Positions 33,233 through 41,967 of a stretch of 62,064 nt of DNA are shown here, in pieces; within the stretch, counting starts at the first letter, position 1, and every line of letters begins with the position of its first letter. The DNA is from Phycisphaerales bacterium. Its GTDB lineage: Bacteria; Planctomycetota; Phycisphaerae; Sedimentisphaerales; Anaerobacaceae. The translations under genes and the position numbers were made by a program. Below the pieces are notes generated by a model. That model was not told the DNA's origin. It saw only the letters and a list, made by a program, of their open reading frames with translations, and made no database searches. The stretch is taken from positions 3,211,284 through 3,273,347 of the forward strand of contig CP070678.1 of the NCBI GenBank assembly GCA_020352515.1, written 5' to 3'.

Positions 33233-33358
33233 TTAAAAAGAGTCCATAAATACCCTAACAAACACCGCCGCGACGTGCGGCACTATCGCGTTGCCGCAGC
33301 CGGCAATTCGCACCTTCCTGTTTGTTTTTGCCTCCTTTCGTAATCGAACTGTTTTGAT
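33233..33358 (-). pseudogene. C-terminal remnant of a cytosine-5 DNA methyltransferase
   Basis: Between two in-frame stops the minus strand reads about 41 codons including RKVRIAGCGNAIVPHVAAVF and ending VRVFMDSF. This matches the last motif of phage-type C5 DNA methyltransferases, R...LGNAVVPQVA..., where GNA(I/V)VP is highly conserved. No upstream catalytic motifs (PC, ENV) are present in the adjoining sequence. Just upstream (about 33367-33500, minus) another short open stretch containing GPAREVAGEMWRRMKRVM lies in a frame without a start codon. Both look like debris of a lost mobile element. The ribosome site of the next gene lies inside the end of this remnant. Confidence 0.45.
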
Positions 33359-33601
33359 TTACATAGATTCTTCCAAATCAGGTGTTGTGGCGGCGCAGAC
33401 TATCAGCGCCGGTCATCACCCTCTTCATACGCCGCCACATCTCACCTGCGACCTCGCGCGCGGGTCCTTGTGCGCACACAACAAGGGCTCGCAGCCATCG
33501 GTCAGTTTAAGCGCGCCGCGCTATCTCGTAATACAGGGCGCAAGTGGATGGGTGGATGTTGATAAGAAAAAAGTCTTTTTTTTCGCGGTCTGCCCAGGGG
33601 C

Positions 33602-33661
33602 GTTTTTTAAGCCTTGGGGGGCACTTAGAGGTGTTTTTCAAGCCCGGAGGGGCACTCAGAG
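33602..33661 (+). repeat. Imperfect direct repeat of about 30 bp
   Basis: Two adjacent units (33602-33630 and 33631-33661) share the pattern TTTTTxAAGCCxxGxGGGGCACTxAGAG. Upstream at about 33565-33580 an A6-G-T-C-T8 stretch forms a small palindrome. Function is unknown; the region is non-coding. Confidence 0.5.
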
Positions 33662-33702
33662 CCGGGCCGGGGTGACAGGCGGGGACATTTGGAGGCGGGC
33701 TG

Positions 33703-34479
33703 CTAATTTGTGGGGGTGTATCCGAGCTTTCCCCAGACGGCTCTCTGGACGCGGTAGAGGTCCTCGTTTCCGTTGCCGTTGGCGAGGTTTCCGAACCGGC
33801 CGCTGCTCTGCCAGTCGTTGTAGTCCATGTTGGCGACCTCCAGCGTCCGCGGGTCCTTCCACTTGAAGTACTCGGCCCGCCCGTCGGCGAAGGAGAAGTT
33901 GGTTCCGTCCCCGTGCCGCGCGGTGATCTGGTCCCACCACCTCTCCTGGTCGTAGTGGACGGTCCAGCTTGCCGGGCTCAGGCGTCCCTCGTCGAGGAAT
34001 ACGACCCTTTCGCCGGGCCTTCCAATCTTCATCCTGTTCTTGATGATGTGACCTGCGGCGCCGGGTATGGCGTCGTAGCCGTTCATGGCGTCCACGATGG
34101 CGTACGTGACGACCTCGTCGCGGATGCCGGTGGGGCACTTGTAGAGCTTTATATCCGGGCAGTACGAGTACAGCATTCCCCTCTTGACGTCGTCTATCTT
34201 CTGCTGTTTTGTTGCGCCGTGGCCGGGCCAGTAAACCCAGCAGGTCCCGTCCTTGTTGTGGCCGCCCGTGCTCGTGTTGCCGTTTACGATTTTGTCGTCG
34301 TTGTCGTCCGCGTAGAGATTCCAGGCGGCGGTCAGTTGCCTCAGGTTAGCCAGACAGACGACCCGCTTTGCCCGTTCTCGGCCGGCGCCGCCGATGAATG
34401 CGGTCGTTAGCAGCAAGAATGCCGCGACAGCTGAGGCTGCGGCCACATCTGCTTTCGTTAATGCGCCTTTTGATTTCAC
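33703..34479 (-). CDS. Pseudopilin-like H-X9-DG protein with non-canonical leader
   Basis: 258 residues. The hydrophobic N-terminal helix (about 10-30) is preceded by MKSKGALTKADVAAASAVAA, which lacks the usual FTLIEL cleavage motif, although a Gly-Ala boundary and a Glu-equivalent Asp are present. The following block AKRVVCLANLRQLTAAWNLY matches planctomycetal pseudopilins, and ARHGDGTNFSFADGRAEYF contains a perfect H-X9-DG motif (DUF1559-type). Start is GTG with GAAAGG upstream. It lies 39 bases after the Hint-domain gene and is probably co-transcribed. Processing by the prepilin peptidase is uncertain because of the divergent leader. Confidence 0.75.
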   Translation of the reverse strand: MKSKGALTKADVAAASAVAAFLLLTTAFIGGAGRERAKRVVCLANLRQLTAAWNLYADDNDDKIVNGNTSTGGHNKDGTCWVYWPGHGATKQQKIDDVKRGMLYSYCPDIKLYKCPTGIRDEVVTYAIVDAMNGYDAIPGAAGHIIKNRMKIGRPGERVVFLDEGRLSPASWTVHYDQERWWDQITARHGDGTNFSFADGRAEYFKWKDPRTLEVANMDYNDWQSSGRFGNLANGNGNEDLYRVQRAVWGKLGYTPTN

Positions 34480-34518
34480 TGTCGGCTACCTTTCGCTAAA
34501 TCCCCGGTGGACTGTCGC

Positions 34519-36963
34519 TTAATAGTCGCGGACGATCAGGCAGAGCTTGCCCACGAAGTAGCGGTCCGAGCCTTTTATCTTGAGGTTATAAACCCTGCCG
34601 ACGAACGCGGTCTGCCTTCTGGCGATACTTTTGACGGCGACAGAGCCGTTCATGGACTTGAGCTTCGATCCGGCCTTGAGGTCCTGTACCGGGGCCCAGC
34701 GGCCGGATTCCAGCATGAAGCAGTGCGAATCCACCACGCTGATGCGCTCGCCCGTTTCGAGCAGGAGATCGCGGCAGTCGAAGGAGCCTTCATGCTCTTC
34801 AAAGCGCTCAATTGCCTTCAGAGAGCCCGAGGCGGCCAGGCAATTCGACTTGCCGACCTTTTGCCCGGCGGTGACATTTGATATGTTCGTGAGCGAGCCT
34901 TCTATCCAGACGGGCGTGTCGGCGGGGAAGCACGCCCTTGGCTTCGGTGGCGGCTCGTCGGGTGGAGTCGGCCATCCGGGCGGCGGGCCCGGAGGTCCTG
35001 GGAGCCTCGGCGGCCGGGCCGGGCGCTCGCTGTTGAGCCAGCGGTCGGCCAGGGATATCAGGTCGGAGAGGAAGACGTATCCATCCATATCGATATCGCC
35101 GGTCAGATAAGCGGGCTCTGCCTCGTAGTGGCAGGGATGGCCGGGGGCGGTGCATTCGAGCCAGTCGTCGAGCAGCAGGGCGAAATCGAGGAAGTTGATG
35201 TTGCCATCGGTGTTGAGGTCCTCGATGAGGCAGAGGTCACAGTGTTGTCCCGTGGAGGCGCTGCGAGAGATTGCCCAGACGGCGTTCTTCTCTGTGGTTA
35301 TCAGAGGCGAGTAATCCTGGCCGTCACTGACTATGATCAGATGTTCGTCTGCTATGACGGGGTGATTTAGCCATTGGCCGGTGGCGAATCGCGATACCTG
35401 CCAGCCGGCGGCATCGACCACGTACAGGTAGCCGTCGTCAGAGGCGGCGTAGATGAGCCCGTCGTTGCCGACGGTCAGCGTGAATCCGCCGACCGCCCCG
35501 AGGCGGGCCATCCATTTGATTGCGCCATTGGGCTCCACGGCGCGGAGATACGGGTCGTCGAAGCTGACGTAGACTGTGCCGTCGGGACCGAGCGCCGGCT
35601 CGGACCAGCCTCCCGGGTTGGGGTAGTCTTCGGAATAGTTGGGGTCGAGCCAGTCGCTGCCGGGGTCGGCAAGGTCTGTTGACCAGAGGATGTCACCGTC
35701 GTTGGGGTCTATTGCGTAGAGGTTGCTGTCGTAGAGGAGGGTCTGGTATATGGTGCCGTCGGGTGCGACCACGGGCGAGGCGAATGGCCAGCCGGCTTCT
35801 TCGGACTCACCGGCGGCCGGCGTGAAGCTGCACTTCCAGTTCAAGGTTCCGTCGTTGGGGTCGAGTGCGTAGAGATTGGGGTCGTAGAGCCCGCCGATAT
35901 AGACGGTTCCGTCGGCGCCTATCGCGGGGGAAGCGAGGATGGCGCCTTCAGGGACCAGACCCGGGCCCTTTGTAGCGATGCTCCATTTTTCGCCGCCATC
36001 GGGTGCGAGCGCGTAGAGCCTGCCCTCCTGCGAGCCGACGAATACGCTGCCGTCAGCGGAGACGGCTGGTGATGAGTAGATCGGAGCGTTCGTAGTATGC
36101 GTCCAGCGGATGGCGCCGTTGGGGTCGATGACGTAGAGGCGGCCGTTTTCGGCGCCGACATACAGGCTGCCGTCCGGGCCGACGGTGGGCGAGCTTGTCA
36201 GAGGCGAATTCGCATTGAATATCCAGAACAGGATGCCGGCGGCGCCGAGCGTATACAATCTGCCGTCCTCGCAGGCGATGTGTGTTCGACCCTCGGCGCC
36301 GATGGTTACGCTGGTCGGCACGGCGCCGGCGGGCTCGAATTTCCACTTGATGCAGCCGAACTGCGGCCCGCTCTGTGCGCTGAGTCCGGTCCGGTCGAAA
36401 TCTCCGCCCAACGACGGCCACGCCGAGGCCACCTCAGGACCCTGGGAGTCCGGGTGAATCGTAAAGGGGCCGCTTTGCTCGCAGAAGACGGTGAAATCCG
36501 CGGGGCTCGGGACTACGGCGATTTGGCACTCGCTGCTGTTCAACTGCTGGGGTAGCTGACAGAAGTAGCTGCCGGTATTCAAGATTGAGCTTTGGATAAC
36601 CTGCCAGGAAGCGCCGGCGGTCAGGAGGATACTGACGTTGCCCTCGTATCCGATGCTCGACCATACAATCTGCCGCTTGCTGCCGGCGGCCCAGACGTAT
36701 CCGGCGGCGGGTTTTTCGACGGTTATGGTGGGGACGACGTCGTTGGCATCGAGGGAGAGACCATCGCCCATAAAAGTAAGATCGCCATCCGGAGCGTTTA
36801 TCCCGAGGGGCGGGTAGATTGCATCACCGGCGTTGATGGAAAGCGAATCCGACGCAGCTTGATAATCGTACGGCCCGGAATCAGACCAGGCCCCGCCCGA
36901 CGGTTTTACGAAGGCCGGGCAGACCAGCAGCGCTGTTAGAATGACAGGAATTGCTCGTTTCAT
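34519..36963 (-). CDS. Secreted PQQ-type beta-propeller protein with dockerin repeats and a C-terminal Hint domain
   Basis: 814 residues from ATG 36963 (GAGAGG upstream; signal MKRAIPVILTALLVCPAF). Residues about 190-580 form a PQQ-like propeller with repeats such as DGSLYVGAENGRLYVIDPNG and DGSVFVGSQEGRLYALAPDG. Two dockerin/EF-hand-like units follow (DLNTDGNINFLDFALLL and DIDMDGYVFLSDLISL, about 585-640), then a Pro-rich linker. The last 137 residues are a Hint (Hedgehog/intein) domain: it starts with ACFPADTPVW, where Cys is the autoprocessing nucleophile, has VVDSHCF at the block-B His, and ends YFVGKLCLIVRDY. The intein-type terminal His-Asn is absent. Hint domains cleave at their first Cys. 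Cargo and acceptor are unknown. Confidence 0.82.
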   Translation of the reverse strand: MKRAIPVILTALLVCPAFVKPSGGAWSDSGPYDYQAASDSLSINAGDAIYPPLGINAPDGDLTFMGDGLSLDANDVVPTITVEKPAAGYVWAAGSKRQIVWSSIGYEGNVSILLTAGASWQVIQSSILNTGSYFCQLPQQLNSSECQIAVVPSPADFTVFCEQSGPFTIHPDSQGPEVASAWPSLGGDFDRTGLSAQSGPQFGCIKWKFEPAGAVPTSVTIGAEGRTHIACEDGRLYTLGAAGILFWIFNANSPLTSSPTVGPDGSLYVGAENGRLYVIDPNGAIRWTHTTNAPIYSSPAVSADGSVFVGSQEGRLYALAPDGGEKWSIATKGPGLVPEGAILASPAIGADGTVYIGGLYDPNLYALDPNDGTLNWKCSFTPAAGESEEAGWPFASPVVAPDGTIYQTLLYDSNLYAIDPNDGDILWSTDLADPGSDWLDPNYSEDYPNPGGWSEPALGPDGTVYVSFDDPYLRAVEPNGAIKWMARLGAVGGFTLTVGNDGLIYAASDDGYLYVVDAAGWQVSRFATGQWLNHPVIADEHLIIVSDGQDYSPLITTEKNAVWAISRSASTGQHCDLCLIEDLNTDGNINFLDFALLLDDWLECTAPGHPCHYEAEPAYLTGDIDMDGYVFLSDLISLADRWLNSERPARPPRLPGPPGPPPGWPTPPDEPPPKPRACFPADTPVWIEGSLTNISNVTAGQKVGKSNCLAASGSLKAIERFEEHEGSFDCRDLLLETGERISVVDSHCFMLESGRWAPVQDLKAGSKLKSMNGSVAVKSIARRQTAFVGRVYNLKIKGSDRYFVGKLCLIVRDY

Positions 36964-37081
36964 ATCTCGTATCCTCTCAACCGTGATTGCGCGCTTGTCT
37001 CGGACCTGTCCCGCACGACTCAGGCCGAGCGATTGTGACAATATTATAACACAAGCCTTTCGATTATTCAACTTCTATTTC

Positions 37082-38389
37082 ACACGCGATTACCCGTTTT
37101 GGCACGGGATGTGCATAGAGCCTCCCTGAGTGTGTTTTGAGCGTTTTTTCGAACAGAACTCAAGGAGGCCCAAAAATGCCGAGCAACGATTTTATCCTCA
37201 ACAAGACAAGATGTCTACTCCATGAATTCGTAGGTCCAATTGTTGAAGACGCCGACAAGCCAAGGAAGAAATTTATACGCCAAGCCGTTGGCGCCATCCT
37301 TCTGGCCGGGTCGCTCATCGTAACCGAATTCGCCCGGTGGATACGTGATGACTGCTCGGATCGCTTCTACACAGTCAAGCGGCTGCTCAATCATCTGGTC
37401 AGTGCCCGCGGCGACCTCACAGGCGTGGTCCAGGCCTATCGCACCTCCGTTGCCAAGTATGTTCAACACGATACGCCGATCATCATCGACCTGACCGACC
37501 TGGCCAAACCCAGGGCAAGAAAGATGAAGTATCTTGCCTATGTGCGAGACGCCAGCGAGCACAAGCTGGTGCCGGGATATTGGTGTGTCGAAGTCTACGC
37601 CCATCTCAAGGGCAAACGGGTCCTGCCGTTGGCCCTGGAGGCCTTCAGCGTGGACGACCCGGCTGTCGGCAGCCAGAACCTGCAGATAGACAGGACCGTC
37701 AAAGCGGTCGACAAGGCCATCGACGGCAAAGGCGTCTGGGTGGCCGATCGTGGTTTCGATGGCCTAAACAGCTATGAAACGTGGTTTTCAACGAACTGCA
37801 ACTTCGTGGTGCGTCAACGCGGCGACCGTCATATCGTCACGTCCAACGGCATCCATGTGGTGCTATCCGATCTGGTCGAACACATCCGCCAGAGCAATGC
37901 GCGTCGGCATCTGCGAACGGATATTGTCTGGGCCAAGGTCACGTTGCCGGATCATCCCAAACAACTCTATGTGGTGGCTTCATGGCTCCCCGGTGCAGAA
38001 ATGCCTTTGATCCTTCTGACCACGATGGTTGTCGAAGACATCGAGCAGGCAAAGCAAATCGTGTGGTATTACAGGCAGCGTTGGGCGTGCGAAGAAGTCG
38101 GCCAATTCCTCAAAAGCCGCGTTGGCCTCGAACGGTTTCGCATTCGTCACTACGAGGCGATCCAGCGGCTGATGGTCTTGGCAATGCTCGCGATGGGCTT
38201 CTTGACATGGATACTACTGCGGACGCGATTGTTGACAAAAGCCCTGTTTCAGTTCACCAGTCAATTCCGCAAGAAAACGGAATTCCTTTACTACCGACTC
38301 CTCGACGGATTACAGGAATTCGCTCGACTACACCGACTCAGACTCGGAAAAACACAACTCCAACCACTGAGAAACGGGTAATCGCGTGT
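37082..38389 (+). mobile_element. Complete IS4-family insertion sequence (1308 bp)
   Basis: Bounded by perfect 18-bp inverted repeats, ACACGCGATTACCCGTTT at 37082-37099 and its complement at 38372-38389, enclosing one intact transposase gene. The transposase stop codon lies inside the right repeat. No target-site duplication could be found next to the ends (left flank ends CTATTTC, right flank begins TGCGGTG). It sits between the promoter side of the Hint-domain gene and, 14 bases away, the 3' end of the beta-helix/dockerin gene, interrupting neither. Confidence 0.85.
37176..38381 (+). CDS. IS4-family DDE transposase
   Basis: 401 residues from ATG 37176, which has AAGGAGG eight bases upstream; the frame opens at 37137 but without a ribosome site. 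The catalytic triad is visible: Asp in PIIIDLTDLAKP near 109, Asp in GVWVADRGFDG near 193, and Glu in the YREK-type block YYRQRWACEEVGQFLKSR near 298-315. These are diagnostic of IS4. The protein is intact and the codons show no damage, so the element may be active. It would bind the 18-bp ends and cut and paste the element. Confidence 0.92.
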   Translation: MPSNDFILNKTRCLLHEFVGPIVEDADKPRKKFIRQAVGAILLAGSLIVTEFARWIRDDCSDRFYTVKRLLNHLVSARGDLTGVVQAYRTSVAKYVQHDTPIIIDLTDLAKPRARKMKYLAYVRDASEHKLVPGYWCVEVYAHLKGKRVLPLALEAFSVDDPAVGSQNLQIDRTVKAVDKAIDGKGVWVADRGFDGLNSYETWFSTNCNFVVRQRGDRHIVTSNGIHVVLSDLVEHIRQSNARRHLRTDIVWAKVTLPDHPKQLYVVASWLPGAEMPLILLTTMVVEDIEQAKQIVWYYRQRWACEEVGQFLKSRVGLERFRIRHYEAIQRLMVLAMLAMGFLTWILLRTRLLTKALFQFTSQFRKKTEFLYYRLLDGLQEFARLHRLRLGKTQLQPLRNG

Positions 38390-38403
38390 TGCGGTGACCC
38401 GGA

Positions 38404-40995
38404 TCAGGGGGCTGAGCCATGGCCGGACCAGGGTGTCGAGGCTCCCCAGTCGAGGGCGAGGAAGGTGAAATCGACCATGTCAACCACACCGCTCTTGTCC
38501 AAATCTCCGGGGCATTGTAGGAGGGGAGTCAGCCAGTTGTAGGACCACTGCATGAAGTCGGCACTGGTGACTATCCCGTCATTGTTTAAGTCACCCGAGA
38601 AGGCCCAGCCGTGGGGCGGCATACTCGCCTCAGCGGTGCCGCCGTATGCTCCCATATTAGACCGGATGTTCCGGCAGTGGATGTTATGGGGGTCTTCGGG
38701 GATGGAGGTCGGCTCGGCTGCGATGGCCATAGCCGGGTTGCCGGCATCGATGCATCTGCTGGTCAGGTGATCCGAGACCCAGGCTTCAATTTGCGGATGC
38801 CATCGCCAGCCCTGACTTCTCAGATGGTAATCACCTTCGAGCCAGATATCGTCGTCGGTCCTGGAAGGTGTGCCGTTCAGGTCCCAGTATCCCGGACTCA
38901 CGAACCCCGGGTCCCGGTTGATGCAACCTAGTCCTGCGGCTCCGCCTTCGACACAACTGTATGTGACAGCCTGGCAGTTGTAGAGTTGCAGGCCGTCGAG
39001 GCCGGCGGTGTTGCCCCAGAGGATACAGTTCTGGACAGGGCCGGCACATTGATAAAGCCCTCCCCCAGTAGATGCGGCTCTGTTGCCTGCTAGCGTACAG
39101 TTTATGATGGTTCCGGCGCACAGATACACGGCGCCGCCATTTTGGGCCGAGTTGCCGCTGAGAATGCAGTTTGCAATTGTGGGACTGCTGGCCGGGTGGT
39201 TGTAAATTGCTCCGCCACTCTCGGCCGAGTTCTCGCTGAAGGTGCAGCCGGTCAACGTCGGATTCGAGCCGGTATCGTTGCATACGGCGCCGCCGAGGAC
39301 CGCCAAATTGCGCGTAAAATGACAATTGAGGATTTCCGGACTGCTGCAGTGGTTGCCCACGGCCGCCCCGGAGGACGCGACATTGTTGATGAAGAGGCAG
39401 TTCTGAAAGGTCGGACTGGAGTCGTCATAGCATCCAACGGCACCGCCGAAGAACGCGGAATTGTCACTGAATGTGCAGTTGACAAATGTAGGGGAGGCGG
39501 ATTGACATAGGATAGCGCCGCCGAAGTCGTCCGGAGACGAGCCACCTGCGTTTCCGCCGACTATCTTGACTCCATCAAGAACTGCGGTTCTATCGCACGC
39601 GACAGCGGTGACGACGTGGTAGCAGTTGTCGTCGCGGGTTGGCTCGTTTGCCAGGTCTGCGGGCGAAGAGAGAACTGCATCATTTTCGAGGAGGTCGCCG
39701 CTGAGAATCGTATGGTAGATGTAGGGGTCTCGTGTTTCCCACGGGCCTCCGCGTGGCGGAAAGCCGCCATAGATGGATATGTCGGCGGCAAGCTTGAATG
39801 TTGCGTTTGGGTCCCCGGTGGGCTGGCCGGTCTGCCTGTCGGGTGTATACAGTCCGGCCGCCACAAGTATGTCGTCTGCCGCCGAGGCGACAGCCAAAGC
39901 GTCCTGAAGTCTTGTAAAGGCGTCCGACCACGACCGGCCGGTGTTCTTTCCGGATGCATCGGCGTCCACGTATATTCGTGTGGGAACGGGGCTGCCGTAT
40001 ATGTCACGCAGTTTGAATGCGTCGGCGCCGTTGGTCCACACGACCTTGTCTGCGTATACGGCCGGAGAGTGCTGCCAGTCTTCGTCGTCGCAGACAAGCA
40101 ATTCCTTATTGATGTCGATTTTGTACAGGTAGATATCGGTTGCGAAAGCATCCGGGCCACCGTTGTCCTTTCCGTGGGTTTTGCGATGGTCGCCCCATAC
40201 AACGGTCTGACCGAACATGTCGAGGCAGCCGGCAATGTTGCCTGTGGGAATATACGTGCGCCGGCCCGTGGCAAGATCGTAAAGCCCAATGCTGGACGTT
40301 TGTCCTGAGAGAACCGTGTTCTCGTACGCGACAGTGGCACCGTATATGGCAACCTCTCTCTGGTAGTCCGGCCCCGTCGCTATGGGGAATTCATGATTTA
40401 TTCGGAGATCGTAGCCGTAAATGTCCCAGTTGCCGTTGCGATGATCGGCCCATACGATTGTATCTCCAAAGACCTTGGGACACCATTTGTTGCCGGGCGA
40501 GTCCGACACACAAAAGGCTCTGTGCTGCGTGAACGAATAGGCCCAGATTTCGGGCCAGGATGGGTAGGCGCCCGTTCTCCATACAACAAGGTCACCCTGT
40601 ATCGACGGGTCAACCTGATGGCCGTATCCGATATAGACGGGTTTCTCGGTCTTCGTCGAGAGGTCGTAGCAGTAGATGTCACAGTCTCGCTCGCGTGCGT
40701 CCTGCCACACAATTATGCCGTTATCGATGCTCGGGTTGCAGGCCCTTCCCGAACGAGTGATCCGCTTCTCCTGGCCTGTGGCAAGATTCTTCGCGTAGAT
40801 GTCATAGCCCCCGGACATTCTGTTGTCGTGCCACACCACCCAGTCATTCCAGATGTCCGGTTTGCCCTGGTGTCCGGCCTCCGTGCATACGGCGAACTCA
40901 TACCCGGCCCCCCAGGCGCACCTATGCCAGCAGGCAAGCACAGTGGCGGCACCGATAACCAGTGACCACCTTGTCACGTGTCTCTGTAGATACAA
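38404..40995 (-). CDS. Secreted TolB-like propeller / right-handed beta-helix / dockerin protein
   Basis: About 863 residues from TTG 40995 (GGAG nine bases upstream). A TATAAT promoter at 41116-41121 overlaps an upstream ATG at 41139, ruling that start out; GTG 40977 is the alternative. A signal peptide is followed by a TolB-like propeller (about 35-330) with repeats like VVWHDNRMSGGYDIYAKNL and IVWADHRNGNWDIYGYDL. From about 335 (RIYVDADASGKNTG...WSDAFTRLQDAL) begins a parallel beta-helix (NCTFSDNSAFFGGAV, NCHFTRNLAVLGGAV, GCTFSENSAESGGAI). The end carries two dockerin units (DLNNDGIVTSADFMQW, DLDKSGVVDMVDFTFL). Probably a cell-surface carbohydrate-associated protein; no catalytic residues identified. 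Confidence 0.8.
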   Translation of the reverse strand: MYLQRHVTRWSLVIGAATVLACWHRCAWGAGYEFAVCTEAGHQGKPDIWNDWVVWHDNRMSGGYDIYAKNLATGQEKRITRSGRACNPSIDNGIIVWQDARERDCDIYCYDLSTKTEKPVYIGYGHQVDPSIQGDLVVWRTGAYPSWPEIWAYSFTQHRAFCVSDSPGNKWCPKVFGDTIVWADHRNGNWDIYGYDLRINHEFPIATGPDYQREVAIYGATVAYENTVLSGQTSSIGLYDLATGRRTYIPTGNIAGCLDMFGQTVVWGDHRKTHGKDNGGPDAFATDIYLYKIDINKELLVCDDEDWQHSPAVYADKVVWTNGADAFKLRDIYGSPVPTRIYVDADASGKNTGRSWSDAFTRLQDALAVASAADDILVAAGLYTPDRQTGQPTGDPNATFKLAADISIYGGFPPRGGPWETRDPYIYHTILSGDLLENDAVLSSPADLANEPTRDDNCYHVVTAVACDRTAVLDGVKIVGGNAGGSSPDDFGGAILCQSASPTFVNCTFSDNSAFFGGAVGCYDDSSPTFQNCLFINNVASSGAAVGNHCSSPEILNCHFTRNLAVLGGAVCNDTGSNPTLTGCTFSENSAESGGAIYNHPASSPTIANCILSGNSAQNGGAVYLCAGTIINCTLAGNRAASTGGGLYQCAGPVQNCILWGNTAGLDGLQLYNCQAVTYSCVEGGAAGLGCINRDPGFVSPGYWDLNGTPSRTDDDIWLEGDYHLRSQGWRWHPQIEAWVSDHLTSRCIDAGNPAMAIAAEPTSIPEDPHNIHCRNIRSNMGAYGGTAEASMPPHGWAFSGDLNNDGIVTSADFMQWSYNWLTPLLQCPGDLDKSGVVDMVDFTFLALDWGASTPWSGHGSAP

Positions 40996-41115
40996 ACCCT
41001 TCTCCAGCGTTCTACGTGATTCCCCACCGCGTGCCGCGAGGGTCGCAGAATCTGCGGCAGGGTATTCAAAGCCCCTGATTGCTTTCGGCCCTCTGATTTC
41101 ACCGAAAACACAGCA

Positions 41116-41144
41116 ATTATAGGCAGGAACCGGCTGCATGGCAA
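41116..41144 (-). promoter_or_regulatory. Sigma70-type promoter of the beta-helix/dockerin gene
   Basis: On the minus strand TTGCCA (41139-41144), 17 bases, TATAAT (41116-41121). Transcription would begin near 41109, leaving a leader of about 110 bases before TTG 40995. The remainder of 40996-41424 shows nothing else recognisable. Confidence 0.5.
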
Positions 41145-41424
41145 GAACAAAATGCGTTCTGTGAGCACATTACGAAGAATTTCTGTCGAGGCGGGAAGGT
41201 GTGGGGCACGCGCAAGTGACAGGAGCGGGATAGTGCGCACATTTACGAAAGAGCGGCGACCAAGGGGCCGATTGTGGTGCCCCAGGGGGGGTCGATTCTC
41301 TGCGGGGAGTAATAGCGGAAGGACAGATGCGGAGCCGAGGTGTTGGGCGCCGATAGTCGAATTCTCGTGCTGCTTGGACCATACAGGCCTTGATCAGAGC
41401 CTTTTAGGCGTCAGAACCGTAGTT

Positions 41425-41967
41425 TCAGGCTCTCTTGGAGAGTTCGGCGAGATACCGTGAGACGATTTTTCTTATCGACGAAAGGCCGAATCTGGTCGGG
41501 TCGATATCAGCCGAGGCCTTGAATAGCAGCGATTCCAGGCCATCGAGGGCCTTGGCTTCGGATACGTCCCGGACGTCGCAGAGAAAAACGATATCCACAG
41601 TCGTGTAGCTGACCTGCTTGTATTCGTAAACGTTAGCTGCGGAATCCACGTATTTCATCGAAGCGATTTCTATGCCCATCTCTTCCCTGACTTCTCGCCT
41701 GAGCGCCTCTTCGGCGGATTCTCCGGGATCGACGAATCCTCCGGGCAGGTCCCACGCGCCTTTGGCCGGCTCTTCGCCCCGCACCGTGATCAGCAGCCTG
41801 CCCTCGTCGTCGGTTATCAACGCTGCGACCGCTGCGGCCGGATTGAAATAGTATTCGAACCCGCAGTCGGCGCATTTGAGGACTTTTGCGCCGTGCATCC
41901 TGACACGGGCGGAACTGCACTTCGGACAATATCGAAAACTCTCTGCGTTGGAGCCGAAGCGATTCAC
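41425..41967 (-). CDS. NUDIX hydrolase with N-terminal zinc ribbon
   Basis: 180 residues. Residues 14-35 form a zinc ribbon (YCPKC, then KCADC; Cys14, 17, 32, 35), as in NADH pyrophosphatase-type and related NUDIX proteins. The Nudix box GGFVDPGESAEEALRREVRE with EEMGI (about 76-99) has all metal-binding Glu residues. The family hydrolyses nucleoside diphosphates linked to another group; substrate cannot be told, though zinc ribbon plus DLPGG resembles NudC-like members. The start overlaps the stop of the preceding gene (ATGA at 41964-41967), so it is the last gene of the ThuA-like operon. Confidence 0.9.
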   Translation of the reverse strand: MNRFGSNAESFRYCPKCSSARVRMHGAKVLKCADCGFEYYFNPAAAVAALITDDEGRLLITVRGEEPAKGAWDLPGGFVDPGESAEEALRREVREEMGIEIASMKYVDSAANVYEYKQVSYTTVDIVFLCDVRDVSEAKALDGLESLLFKASADIDPTRFGLSSIRKIVSRYLAELSKRA

